A stretch of 27,921 bases of DNA, taken from positions 21,926 to 49,846 of the forward strand of contig NZ_DKLM01000111.1 in NCBI RefSeq assembly GCF_002455975.1, given 5' to 3'. The notes below the pieces were generated by a model. It ran no database searches and was not told the origin of the DNA. It was given only the letters and a program-made list of their open reading frames with translations. Below are positions 1-7,142 of this stretch, one piece after another. The first letter of the stretch is position 1. Each line of letters begins with the position of its first letter. The stretch comes from Clostridium sp. UBA6640. Lineage in GTDB: Bacteria; Bacillota; Clostridia; Clostridiales; Clostridiaceae. The position numbers were made by a program, and so were the translations under genes.

Positions 1-124
1 TTTTTATAGAAAACTTATTTTCCAGAGTATATATTAAGTTTTCACATTGTATCCCTATAGTTATTACAAGAAAAACAATGATCAAAGCAAGAATATTTAT
101 ATGGGGTAATAGGGGGCATTTGGG

Positions 125-955
125 ATGGAAAAATTAGAAAAAAATCAATATTATAAGGTTACCGAGTTATTAAATAGTTTTGGTGAAGAATGCAAATTTG
201 CACTTTCTGTAATTGATAATAATATTCCAGGAGAGGTGTATGTAAATTCTATTAATAACCCTGAAAGCTGTTTAATAGCAAGTGTTTCTGGTAAATACTT
301 AGTGTTAGGAAATGAAGCAAATGAAGCTTTCAATAAAGATATTATAGATTTTTTAAAGAAAGCAGAAAATCATCATATATTTTATGATTTGTATGCATCA
401 TCAAATAAGTGGATTGATATATTAGAGGAGGCACTAAGGGGAAGTGTAGTAAGATTAAAACGTTCAATTTATATTTATGAAGGTGAAAATATAGATGATG
501 TAGACTTAAGTAGTGACTATGAAATGAAAAAGATGGATGAGGTACTTTTTCACAAATATGCAGATGAAATAGATAGTACTTTCAAAGTACATTGGGGAAC
601 ACCAAGCAATTTTTGCTCAAATGGAATTGGCTATTGTATTATGAAAGATAAGGAAATGGTTAGTGTTTGCAATACATTCTATATAGGCGGAGGTTATTCA
701 GAAATAAGCATTGATACAACAGAGAAGTTTAGAAAAAATGGCTTTGCAACTAAAGCATGCCAAATGTTTATAAATAGCAGCCTAGATAAAAAACTTATTC
801 CATTGTGGGATGCTGATTATGGAAATGAACCTTCAAATCAATTAGCTGCAAAACTAGGGTTTACCAAAGTAAAAGATTGTGAAATACTATGGTGGCACGA
901 AAATCAGAAAGCAGTTGCTAATTATTTAAAAAAGTATAACTACGAAAATAAGTAG
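125..955 (+). CDS. GNAT-family N-acetyltransferase (PF12746-like)
   Basis: Predicted cytoplasmic acetyl-CoA-dependent acetyltransferase of 276 aa. The N-terminal ~125 residues look like the divergent first half of the GNAT_acetyltran family (the group that includes the zwittermicin-resistance protein ZmaR). The C-terminal half carries the GNAT core: a beta strand EISIDTT, then the acetyl-CoA loop RKNGFA at about residues 203-208, and the closing NQLAAKLGF helix typical of the family. The ATG is preceded by AGGGGGC about 9 nt upstream. A strong hairpin terminator follows at once, so this is a single-gene unit. The substrate (amine, antibiotic or peptide) cannot be read from the sequence. The family call is firm; the role in resistance is only a possibility. 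Confidence 0.85.
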   Translation: MEKLEKNQYYKVTELLNSFGEECKFALSVIDNNIPGEVYVNSINNPESCLIASVSGKYLVLGNEANEAFNKDIIDFLKKAENHHIFYDLYASSNKWIDILEEALRGSVVRLKRSIYIYEGENIDDVDLSSDYEMKKMDEVLFHKYADEIDSTFKVHWGTPSNFCSNGIGYCIMKDKEMVSVCNTFYIGGGYSEISIDTTEKFRKNGFATKACQMFINSSLDKKLIPLWDADYGNEPSNQLAAKLGFTKVKDCEILWWHENQKAVANYLKKYNYENK

Positions 956-975
956 TAGAATAATACTGATATATT

Positions 976-1027
976 AAAAAAGATCCCTTATTATCAAGTG
1001 TTACATTTGATAATAAGGGATCTTTTT
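976..1027 (+). terminator. Strong bidirectional hairpin terminator
   Basis: A near-perfect ~20-bp stem around GATCCCTTATTATCAA, with an A-run before it and a T-run after it. It ends the GNAT transcript and can also stop transcription arriving from the minus-strand Nudix gene. Confidence 0.9.
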
Positions 1028-1043
1028 ACTTTTTATATATGAC

Positions 1044-1164
1044 TTTAAAGATTATCCTATAGAGTTAGTTTTTGCAGGTCACAGTCGTGGTGGACAAATT
1101 AAAATATAGGCAATTTTAAGAGTAGACAATCCTATAATAAAAGACAGTAAGAATACCATCTTTT
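1044..1164 (+). repeat. Decayed direct repeat D, copy 1
   Basis: This stretch aligns with 4323-4442 at roughly 85 of 100 bases. Read forward it gives a degenerate peptide (FKDYPIELVFAGHSRGGQIK, then a stop), so it looks like the 3' end of an unidentified gene; copy 2 has kept more of the frame after this point. The tail keeps a weakened form of the hairpin that is better preserved in copy 2. The two copies lie in the same orientation on either side of the minus-strand Nudix gene and the RNA-repair operon. Confidence 0.7.
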
Positions 1165-1168
1165 ATTA

Positions 1169-1675
1169 TTAATCCACAATTATCTCTGTAACATTTCTTT
1201 TCCAATCTTCAATGTAAATTTTATCAAACTCATTAATTTCATCAGGTAGATTATTACGATTATAGAACATATGCCCTAAAGTCTCATCTGTTTCTTGTAA
1301 TAGTTCACCTTTATATCCAGTGGCTTTAAATATTATGCTTGTAACACAACAAATATCATTATTGGGATATACTATAACTCTGTCTTCACCAGAATATATT
1401 CCGAAAAGGGTTAGATTTTCTATTTCAATACCAGCTTCTTCAAATACTTCTCTTTTAGCAGTATCGATGTACTTTTCTCCCATTTCCATAGCACCACCAG
1501 GAATGCCCCATTTTCCGTTGTCTCGTCTTTGCTGTAACAAAATTTCACCTTTTAAATTTTCAATTATTACTCCACAAGCAGTAGTCATCACTGGAGCATG
1601 TCCTATACTTTTTCTAATTTCCTTAATATAGTTATCTTTATATGGCTTAATTATATTTTTTATTTCTTCCTTCAT
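1169..1675 (-). CDS. Nudix hydrolase
   Basis: A 168-aa Nudix pyrophosphohydrolase. The Nudix box is complete: G61-x5-E67-x7-R75-E76-V-F-E79-E80-A-G82-I, with GKWGIPGG just before it. The N-terminal ~25 residues form a helical extension seen in clostridial Nudix proteins of the MutT/ADP-ribose type. It probably hydrolyses a nucleoside diphosphate linked to another moiety, but the substrate is not determined by the motif. The start is the ATG preceded by GGGGATGAG on the minus strand. It stands alone and runs opposite to its neighbours, and its 3' end abuts repeat D. Confidence 0.88.
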   Translation of the reverse strand: MKEEIKNIIKPYKDNYIKEIRKSIGHAPVMTTACGVIIENLKGEILLQQRRDNGKWGIPGGAMEMGEKYIDTAKREVFEEAGIEIENLTLFGIYSGEDRVIVYPNNDICCVTSIIFKATGYKGELLQETDETLGHMFYNRNNLPDEINEFDKIYIEDWKRNVTEIIVD

Positions 1676-1938
1676 ATTCTCATCCCCATACTATATAAAA
1701 AATATTATTTTGAAATATTTTACTATTATATTTTTATTTGATTATACTAAAAATTATCATAATATTCAAACGACTAATTGCTAATTTTAGAGATGAATGA
1801 AAAATGCATAATGTAGAGAAAGTTAAGTACCATTTTATAATTTGTAGTAAAGTAACTTACTTAATATAATAAAGGTTTGCCTGAGGTGCATATAGTTAGG
1901 AATAACATTTAGAATAGATATAATTTACATTTAACACA

Positions 1939-1968
1939 TTGACAATAAATTTGATAATATGTTATCAT
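1939..1968 (+). promoter_or_regulatory. Sigma-A-type promoter of the leader RNA / RNA-repair operon
   Basis: TTGACA at 1939-1944 and TATCAT at 1963-1968 with an 18-bp spacer. Transcription would start near 1975, about 340 nt ahead of the RNA ligase start codon. The stretch 1676-1938 between the Nudix gene and this promoter shows no gene or clear structure. Confidence 0.7.
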
Positions 1969-1974
1969 ATGTAA

Positions 1975-2165
1975 AATAGTAATGTATATATAAAATTTGG
2001 AAGGAAGATTATTATGTAGTTCTGTATGTTCTAAGATTGGCTCTTTTAGAAAAGAGTTTATCTATTATGCCAATATAATTTGGTATAAATAATGAGGGTT
2101 TATCAAAATAGATAATATTAATTATAGTATTCCCATTTTAAAATTAGAAGAATGGGAGTGTTTTT
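1975..2165 (+). ncRNA. Structured leader RNA upstream of RNA-repair genes
   Basis: About 190 nt between a good promoter and an intrinsic terminator, with no credible ORF. Helices visible by eye: CTCTTT-TAGA-AAAGAG (2041-2056); a 9-bp stem TTATCTATT/AATAGATAA (2058-2066 with 2107-2115) enclosing a TGCCAA...TTGGTA hairpin (2067-2086); and a terminator stem ATTCCCATT/AATGGGAGT (2129-2159) followed by GTTTTT. It does not match a riboswitch or T-box that I recognise (there is no T-box sequence). It could be a free small RNA, an attenuator, or an RNA acted on by the downstream repair enzymes. Confidence 0.55.
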
Positions 2166-2215
2166 GATGTACTCTTTTTATTAGCGGAACATACTTTTTA
2201 TAACATAATAATTTT

Positions 2216-2239
2216 CTAAAAAGAATACCTTCTTTTTAG
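2216..2239 (+). terminator. Perfect 10-bp hairpin in RNA-repair leader
   Basis: CTAAAAAGAA-TACC-TTCTTTTTAG, a perfect stem with a 4-nt loop. The 3' arm is itself T-rich. It lies between the two U-tailed terminators of the leader and may be an alternative attenuator element. Confidence 0.5.
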
Positions 2240-2248
2240 TTTATTTGT

Positions 2249-2279
2249 GTTGTGAAAAGTAATATTCACAACTTTTTTT
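2249..2279 (+). terminator. Second leader terminator / attenuator before the RNA ligase
   Basis: GTTGTGAA/TTCACAAC, a perfect 8-bp stem with an 8-nt loop and seven Ts. It ends 36 nt before the ligase ATG, and I see no convincing promoter after it. Expression of the operon from the 1939 promoter would therefore need read-through or antitermination. Confidence 0.7.
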
Positions 2280-2315
2280 ATTTTAATAATTAACTAAGAA
2301 AAGAGGGGTTTTTTT

Positions 2316-3104
2316 ATGGAAAGAATATATAAATATCCTAGAACACGTCATATTGAAGGGTCAAGACTTCAAAACGGAGATGAGGATTTAAAAGTTATTA
2401 ATTTTGATTATATAAAAGATAAATATATAGTAGTTGAGGAAAAAGTAGATGGGGCTAATTGTGGAATTAGTTTTGATGAAGATGGAGAGATGCTTTTACA
2501 AAGCAGAGGACATTTTTTAAATGGAGGTTATGGAGAAAAGCAATTTTCGCTATTTAAAACTTGGGCAAGTTGTCATACTCATGATTTATATAAACTTTTG
2601 GGAAATAGATATGTTATGTATGGTGAATGGCTTTATGCAAAGCACACAGTATTTTATGATCAATTAACTCATTATTTTATGGAATTTGATATTTTTGATA
2701 AAGAAGAAGAAAAATTTTTAAGTACAAAACGAAGAAAAGAAATACTTAAAGATTATAAGTTTATTATCTCTGTATTAGTACTTCATGAGGGTAAATTAAA
2801 CAGCTTCAAAGAATTAACTTCATTTTTATCAAAATCTAATTTTAAATCGTCAAATAGTGAAGAAACTTTAAGACAAAGCTGTAAGGCGTTAGATTTATCC
2901 TTTGATATTGCTAGAAAACAAACAGATTGCTCGGATTTAATGGAAGGATTATATATAAAGGTAGAAAGTGAAGGTTATGTTATAGATAGATTTAAGTATG
3001 TGAGATCTTCTTTTCTTAATACAATTTCAGATTCAGAAACTCACTGGGTAAATAGACCTATAATTCCGAATAAATTAAAACTTGGAATAGATATATTTTC
3101 TTAA
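2316..3104 (+). CDS. RNA ligase (nucleotidyltransferase family, T4 Rnl2-like core)
   Basis: ATP-dependent RNA ligase of 262 aa that should seal 3'-OH/5'-phosphate RNA ends through a ligase-AMP intermediate. The nucleotidyltransferase motifs are all present: motif I E42-K43-V-D-G-A-N with K43 as the AMP acceptor; Ia LQSRGHF (61-67); III MYGEWLYAKH (101-110); IIIa FMEFDIFD (121-128); IV EGLYIKVE (210-217); V DRFKYVR (224-230). The C-terminal domain is short. The ATG follows AGAGGGG. The HD-Pnk gene starts 16 nt after its stop, so the two are surely one operon: HD-Pnk heals the ends and this enzyme joins them. Family assignment is firm; the natural RNA target is unknown. Confidence 0.9.
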   Translation: MERIYKYPRTRHIEGSRLQNGDEDLKVINFDYIKDKYIVVEEKVDGANCGISFDEDGEMLLQSRGHFLNGGYGEKQFSLFKTWASCHTHDLYKLLGNRYVMYGEWLYAKHTVFYDQLTHYFMEFDIFDKEEEKFLSTKRRKEILKDYKFIISVLVLHEGKLNSFKELTSFLSKSNFKSSNSEETLRQSCKALDLSFDIARKQTDCSDLMEGLYIKVESEGYVIDRFKYVRSSFLNTISDSETHWVNRPIIPNKLKLGIDIFS

Positions 3105-3120
3105 AGGTGGGTGAAGAGTT

Positions 3121-4242
3121 ATGGATAATAAACTAATAAAAAATATTGTAGATAAAAATTTTGATTTTGATGAAATAACAAAAGATTTTCCTATTATTTA
3201 TAAGCTTAAAAATATAGATCAAAATCCTAAATATCATAAGGAAGGAAATGTTTATGTTCACACTAAAAAAGTCTGCCAAGAATTAATTAAATTACAGGAG
3301 TGGAAGGAACTTGATAATGTTGAAAGAGCTACAGTGTATCTCGGAGCTTTCTTTCATGATATAGGAAAGTTGATTTGTACTAGATTAGAAGATGATGAAA
3401 TAATATCCCCTAAACATGGAGTGAAAGGTTCAAAACTTTTTAGAGAGATTTTTTATAAAGAATATGATATATGTTTTAGATTAAGAGAAGAGATAGCTTC
3501 ATTAATTAAATATCATGGACTTCCACTATTTTTTATGGATAGGGAAGATATGGATTATGATTTAATTAAAGCTAGCCAATCTGTTAATATGAAATTATTA
3601 TATCTCATTGCAAAAGCTGATTTATTAGGAAGAGAATGTGATGATCAAGAGGATATTCTTGATAATATAGAATGCTTTAAAGATTATGTAAAAGAGCTAG
3701 GCTGCTTTTATTCGCCAAAAAAGTTTACCAATAAATATACTAAATTTTTATATTTAAATAAGCGAAACATATGGCATGGTGATGAGGTCTTTGATACAAC
3801 AACTTGTGAAGTAACGGTAATGGTTGGATTTCCTCTCGCTGGAAAGGATACATATATAGAAAACCATTTAAAATCCATACCTATGATTTCTCTAGATGAT
3901 ATTAGGAAGGAATTTAATATTTCACCAAGAAAGGACTCTGCAAAAGTAGTTGCTATTGCTAAAGAGAGAGCAAAAGAATTTCTAAAGAAAAAAATTTCTT
4001 TTGTATGGAATGCTACTAATATATCAAAAGAAATTAGAAGAAGTTTATGTAGCCTATTTTCAGCGTATGGTGCTAGAGTGAGATTTATATACGTTGAAGT
4101 ACCTTATAGAGAACTACTTTCAAGAAACAAAATTAGAGATAGAGTTGTTCCTGAGAAGGTTATAAACAATATGATAAAGAAATTTGATATGATAGAAAAC
4201 TGGGAAGGATATGAAATAGAATATATAGTTAGTAACAATTAG
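3121..4242 (+). CDS. HD-Pnk: 2',3'-phosphoesterase / 5'-OH polynucleotide kinase
   Basis: A 373-aa two-domain RNA end-healing enzyme of the type described by the Shuman laboratory in Runella slithyformis. Residues ~20-200 form an HD phosphohydrolase domain with metal ligands H47, H79-D80, H99, H132 and probably D167; it should remove 2',3'-cyclic phosphate or 2'/3'-phosphate ends. Residues ~228-373 form a T4 Pnkp-like kinase with P-loop G236-FPLAG-K242-D-T, acidic S-L-D259-D260-I-R, N-A-T-N at 297-300 and an Arg-rich lid RNKIRDR (335-341); it should phosphorylate 5'-OH ends. An AGGTGGGTGAAG ribosome site precedes the ATG. With the upstream ligase it makes a complete break-repair pair. Confidence 0.88.
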   Translation: MDNKLIKNIVDKNFDFDEITKDFPIIYKLKNIDQNPKYHKEGNVYVHTKKVCQELIKLQEWKELDNVERATVYLGAFFHDIGKLICTRLEDDEIISPKHGVKGSKLFREIFYKEYDICFRLREEIASLIKYHGLPLFFMDREDMDYDLIKASQSVNMKLLYLIAKADLLGRECDDQEDILDNIECFKDYVKELGCFYSPKKFTNKYTKFLYLNKRNIWHGDEVFDTTTCEVTVMVGFPLAGKDTYIENHLKSIPMISLDDIRKEFNISPRKDSAKVVAIAKERAKEFLKKKISFVWNATNISKEIRRSLCSLFSAYGARVRFIYVEVPYRELLSRNKIRDRVVPEKVINNMIKKFDMIENWEGYEIEYIVSNN

Positions 4243-4322
4243 ACTTAAATCATTATATGAATTTAACTTTATATTAAGATATATAATTATTAATTCTTCA
4301 TGAAACAGATTTAATAGATAAT

Positions 4323-4443
4323 TTTAAAGATTATCCTATAGGCTTAGTTTTGCAGGTCGCAGTCGTGGCGGACAAATTAAAATACAGGCAAATTTAAGAG
4401 CAGGTGATTATATAATAAAAGGCGGTATTCTTGCCGTCTTTTA
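4323..4443 (+). repeat. Direct repeat D, copy 2, ending in a terminator
   Basis: Second copy of the 1044-1164 sequence. With one base restored it reads GLVFAGRSRGGQIKIQANL and then AGDYIIKGGILAVF-stop, so this is the 3' end of an unidentified gene. It ends in the hairpin AAAAGGCGGT...GCCGTCTTTT (4417-4442), usable as the terminator of the RNA-repair operon. Confidence 0.7.
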
Positions 4444-4529
4444 ATCTTAAAAATCGAAATCATCATCTTTCTGTAATAAAGTAGGCGTATATTAAGGCAA
4501 GGTATTAATTAAAAATTTCATATTCTAGT

Positions 4530-4598
4530 GTAATGCATTGTTATATAGAGTATGGAGAAGGTTTTAGGATTAGAAAGGGCGAACCGTACCATAAGTAA
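4530..4598 (+). pseudogene. 3'-terminal coding scar, type A (GEPYHK tail)
   Basis: An open stretch reads CYIEYGEGFRIRKGEPYHK-stop. Fourteen of these nineteen positions match the scar at 12990-13052 (GYIVRGEVFALRCGEPYHK-stop). It has no start or body and appears to be the last ~20 codons of a lost gene. Confidence 0.6.
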
Positions 4599-4653
4599 AT
4601 GAGGTTTTTACTAAAATTGAATAATTCAAAATAAGAGACAATGTGTGGAATAT

Positions 4654-4696
4654 AAAGTTCCTCTACCATAAGTTATAATGTGGTTGAGGAATTTTT
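4654..4696 (+). terminator. Hairpin terminator upstream of IDI-like Nudix gene
   Basis: AAAGTTCCTCTACCAT pairs with ATGTGGTTGAGGAATTTT, followed by Ts. It probably belonged to the lost gene whose end is at 4598. Confidence 0.75.
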
Positions 4697-4831
4697 ATAT
4701 TTGAATGATTCACCAAATAATTCATGTGAGATATAATTAGATATAATAATTACTAATCAATTCATAGAAAATGTAAATTAATAGTGGTAAAATTAACTGT
4801 TAAATAGTAATTTATGGGGGTACTGTATTGT

Positions 4832-5359
4832 ATGGAAATGATTGATATTTATGACGAATTAGGTCAAAAATGTGGTAAGACCGAGGAAAAATACGAGACT
4901 CATAGAAAAGGACTTATTCATAAAGGTGTCTGTGTATGGATTGTTAATTCTAATGATGAGATACTACTACAAACTCGAAATAGTCAAGTTATGTTCCCAA
5001 ATATGATGGATATTTCGTTTTCAGGGCATATCCAAGCTGGTGAAACATCTTTAGAAGCAGCTATACGAGAAGGAAAAGAAGAACTTGGCATTGATTTAGA
5101 AATAGATAAACTCCAATATCTCTTTTCGTGTCGAGAGTATGGAGAGGTTGATGGATATTTTGAAAATGAAATAGATGATGTGTTCCTTTATAGAACGGAT
5201 ATTCTTTTAGAGGAGTACTCTTTCTACGATAATGAAGTGAAAGAGGTATCGTATGTTTCACTTGAGAAATTCAAGATAATGGTAGAAACACATTCCACTA
5301 TGCTTATGCCTTACAAAACACATTATATTTTTTTACTAACAGCCTTGGGTAGGTGGTAA
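4832..5359 (+). CDS. Nudix hydrolase, isopentenyl-diphosphate isomerase-like
   Basis: A 175-aa protein from ATG 4832 (MEMIDIYDE), chosen because GGGGG lies 11 nt upstream and the family characteristically begins EMIDIYDE; an in-frame ATG at 4814 has no ribosome site. Nudix box G65-x5-E71-x7-R79-E80-G-K-E83-E84-L-G86. The IDYDE start, the KGVCVWIVNSNDEILLQTR strand and the late SFYDNEVKEVSYVS segment place it with the YfcD/IDI-like Nudix group. These are usually diphosphatases of unknown substrate rather than true isomerases. It is a single gene with terminators on both sides. Confidence 0.85.
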   Translation: MEMIDIYDELGQKCGKTEEKYETHRKGLIHKGVCVWIVNSNDEILLQTRNSQVMFPNMMDISFSGHIQAGETSLEAAIREGKEELGIDLEIDKLQYLFSCREYGEVDGYFENEIDDVFLYRTDILLEEYSFYDNEVKEVSYVSLEKFKIMVETHSTMLMPYKTHYIFLLTALGRW

Positions 5360-5467
5360 ATTTAGTCTATTACATGGGTTTAATTTCCTACTTACCCCGA
5401 CAAATTCCAATTTATTGGGCAGATTAAAAAATAATTTAAATATATATTATTAATTTAGAAAAGCAGA

Positions 5468-5505
5468 ACTCTTACTTGTATTAAATGTACAGGTAGGAGT
5501 TTTTA
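5468..5505 (+). terminator. Hairpin terminator
   Basis: AACTCTTACTTGT pairs with ACAGGTAGGAGTT (13 bp with two G-U pairs), then TTTA. It ends the IDI-like Nudix transcript. Confidence 0.8.
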
Positions 5506-5526
5506 TTATAAAGGAGGGCAATATCA

Positions 5527-5889
5527 ATGATAGAAATAGCTTATTTAAGAGAAAAAGAAGTTTTAAAAACTATGCCATAGGAGATACAAGAAAATATAAA
5601 GGAAATATTACAAATACTAGATACAGAATACAGAGCTAATAGAAACAAATATGAAGATGATGGAGGTTATATAGTAGTTATAGAGAAAAAAGAAGATTTT
5701 AAAGAAATAAAGAATAAAGCTCACATAGATTGTGATGATGTTATAGCTGAATATGTAGATAAGATAGTCTATGATGATTGTGGTATTTTTACTAATTCAT
5801 TGATACTATGTAATAATGATTTTAGTATTTCACTAATTATGCCATCAGAAATCACACCAGAAAACCTAAAAAGTTATATGCTAGACTAA
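5527..5889 (+). pseudogene. Small acidic protein gene broken by one in-frame TAG
   Basis: An AAAGGAGGG ribosome site leads to ATG 5527 and a 120-codon frame interrupted only by TAG at 5578-5580 (codon 18), ending at TAA 5889. The frame starts MIEIAYLREKEVLKTMP, then the stop, then EIQENIKEILQILDTEY, continuing through YIVVIEKKEDFKEI to an ending PSEITPENLKSYMLD. It resembles small acidic proteins carried by clostridial prophages, but I do not recognise a named family. Apart from the stop it looks intact, including its own terminator, so the loss seems recent. A GAG/CAG to TAG change would explain it. A sequencing error is the alternative. Confidence 0.7.
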
Positions 5890-5891
5890 AA

Positions 5892-5928
5892 AGCCTTAAT
5901 TATCAATACAATGATGATTAAGGTTTTT
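5892..5928 (+). terminator. Hairpin terminator
   Basis: CCTTAATTATCA pairs with TGATGATTAAGG, followed by TTTTT. It lies directly behind the TAG-broken gene. Confidence 0.85.
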
Positions 5929-5961
5929 ATTATTTATACATATTTTTAAGGAGGTTAATTA

Positions 5962-6108
5962 ATGGATATACTAAAAATAATTAAGATAATTTGAATTATT
6001 CTTCAACTCATAGCAAGTGGTTTATCTGAATCGGAAGCAATTGAAAGTGCATCAGCTAAATTCGGAGTATCTGAAAGCTTAATAAGAAGGTTCATGAAGG
6101 AAAACTAA
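5962..6108 (+). pseudogene. Small HTH-like protein gene broken by one in-frame TGA
   Basis: AAGGAGG precedes ATG 5962. The 48-codon frame reads MDILKIIKII, a TGA at 5992-5994, then IILQLIASGLSESEAIESAS and FGVSESLIRRFMKEN before TAA. The SESEAIESASAKFGVSESLIRRF part looks like a small helix-turn-helix, a type of short gene common in clostridial mobile regions. It is otherwise complete. This is the second neighbouring gene lost to a single stop codon. Confidence 0.65.
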
Positions 6109-6323
6109 ATATTTATTGATTTTTCAATAAGTATTTAGTGGATTTAATGGAGTTTAGTAAAGAGTGATAGCTTATTTTTTAGAAAATATCGTCACAATAG
6201 ATGTGTCAATAGTGTCAATATTTTCATGTTTAAATTTAAATTATAATATAACTGGAGATTTATGCTTTATTATTATGCTAGAGTTATTTAATAAATAATT
6301 GAATCAAATTATGGGGGTAGTAG

Positions 6324-6762
6324 ATGGAAATTAAAGCAATTACATCACTTGATAGTGAATGGGGAAAAGTTATAAGTTATGCTGAAAATTGTTCTTGGAG
6401 AGTGGAAAAAGCTTATCCACATTAATGAAAAAAGAAATGTTTACAGAATGGAAAGAGTGCTTGCTGCAATTAAAAATAGTGAAATTGCAGGTTATTGTAT
6501 TATTTGAAAAACAGATTGTATCCCAAATGTAGAATATACACCATATATTGGTTTTATATTTGTGGGAGAGGTGTATAGAGGTAACAGGCTAAGTGAAAAA
6601 CTTATCCAAAAGGCTATGGAATATCTCAAAGACTTGGGATTTGACAAGATATATTTAGTAAGTGACCATATCAATCTATATGAAAAATATGGTTTTTGTG
6701 TAATTGATAGAAAAATGGCTCCTTGGGGAGAAGAAGAAAAAATATATATGCAGAAGTTATAG
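6324..6762 (+). pseudogene. GNAT acetyltransferase pseudogene
   Basis: Starts MEIKAITSLDSEWGKVISYA (GTAGTAG upstream), then changes frame twice between about 6400 and 6450 and meets an in-frame TGA at 6505-6507. The last part, from 6562, reads VGEVYRGNRLSEKLIQKAM and then GFDKIYLVSDHINLYEKYGF, the acetyl-CoA loop (R-x-N-R-L) and closing strand of a GNAT acetyltransferase. Stitching the frames gives a normal ~145-aa GNAT. Several independent lesions make it a true pseudogene rather than a sequencing slip. Confidence 0.8.
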
Positions 6763-6800
6763 ATAAAATTGAATTTATCTCAATGATAAATCCAATTTAT
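6761..6800 (+). terminator. Long AT-rich hairpin after GNAT pseudogene
   Basis: ATAAAATTGAATTTATC pairs with GATAAATCCAATTTAT around a 5-nt loop. It is terminator-like although the T-run is weak. Confidence 0.55.
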
Positions 6801-6862
6801 ATGTTAGTAATGTAGAAGTTTTTAAATATAACAATTATTTAGGTTTATTTTTTATACAAATT

Positions 6863-6871
6863 TGATATAAT
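6863..6871 (+). promoter_or_regulatory. Extended -10 promoter of the candidate antitoxin RNA
   Basis: TGA-TATAAT (TG at 6863-6864, TATAAT 6866-6871), with only a poor -35 upstream. Transcription would start near 6878. Confidence 0.6.
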
Positions 6872-6874
6872 ATA

Positions 6875-6907
6875 AGTAAGAAAAGCTTAGTGCTGGTAAC
6901 ACTAAGC
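6875..6907 (-). terminator. Terminator of the 53-aa gene (minus strand)
   Basis: GCTTAGTG-TTACCAG-CACTAAGC with TTTTCTTA following on the minus strand, 74 nt past the stop codon. Confidence 0.75.
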
Positions 6908-7010
6908 AATCCTTAGAACATTTATTTTGTTTTAGGGCTATTGGATAAAATTTATTATATGAATTTAAGAGCTTAAAGCACTATTCTTCGTCGGATGGGT
7001 GCTTTTTCTC
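6878..7010 (+). ncRNA. Candidate antisense (type I antitoxin-like) RNA
   Basis: A short unit on the plus strand from the extended -10 promoter to the terminator AAAGCAC...GTGCTTTTT (6975-7013). It begins with the hairpin GCTTAGTG/CACTAAGC and has no ORF with a ribosome site. It is complementary to the last ~10 codons and the whole 3'UTR of the 53-codon minus-strand gene. Convergent RNAs overlapping at their 3' ends are the usual layout of Firmicute type I toxin-antitoxin pairs. The function is inferred from layout only. Confidence 0.5.
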
Positions 7011-7013
7011 TTT
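6975..7013 (+). terminator. Terminator of the antisense RNA
   Basis: AAAGCAC pairs with GTGCTTT, with an inner ATTC/GGAT helix, followed by TTTTTCTCTTT. The hairpin lies inside the 3' end of the opposing small ORF. Confidence 0.75.
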
Positions 7014-7142
7014 GCCATTAAGTTCTATATGAATACCAAGAAATTTAATCTTGATAATTAACTTAGAAATAAAAAGATTGTGTTTTAAAACTAATCTAAT
7101 AATATAGATAGTAGCAAAACTTTTTATCATTAATTCTAGCAT
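6981..7142 (-). CDS. 53-aa hydrophobic/basic small protein (candidate type I toxin)
   Basis: A 53-codon ORF starting MLELMIKSFATIYIIRLVLK and ending LGIHIELNGKEKKHPSDEE. The first 38 residues are hydrophobic with interspersed K/R, and the C-terminal tail is highly charged. An excellent ribosome site TAGGGGGTGG lies 8 nt before the ATG, and an in-frame TAG sits just upstream, fixing the start region. The gene has its own promoter, a ~105-nt structured 5' UTR, and a terminator. Its 3' end is overlapped by an oppositely transcribed small RNA, which suggests a type I toxin. I do not recognise the protein family, and the hydrophobic part contains charged residues, so membrane insertion is not assured. 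A small phage-derived protein is the alternative. Confidence 0.6.
   Translation of the reverse strand: MLELMIKSFATIYIIRLVLKHNLFISKLIIKIKFLGIHIELNGKEKKHPSDEE

Noticed and set aside
1320..1631. Plus-strand frame opposite the Nudix gene
   Set aside because: It is the complement of a gene with an intact Nudix box and has no ribosome site; a shadow.
5527..6108. Stop-codon reassignment or programmed read-through
   Set aside because: All other genes in the window use TAG, TGA and TAA as normal stops, and no recoding structure is seen. Simple decay is more likely.
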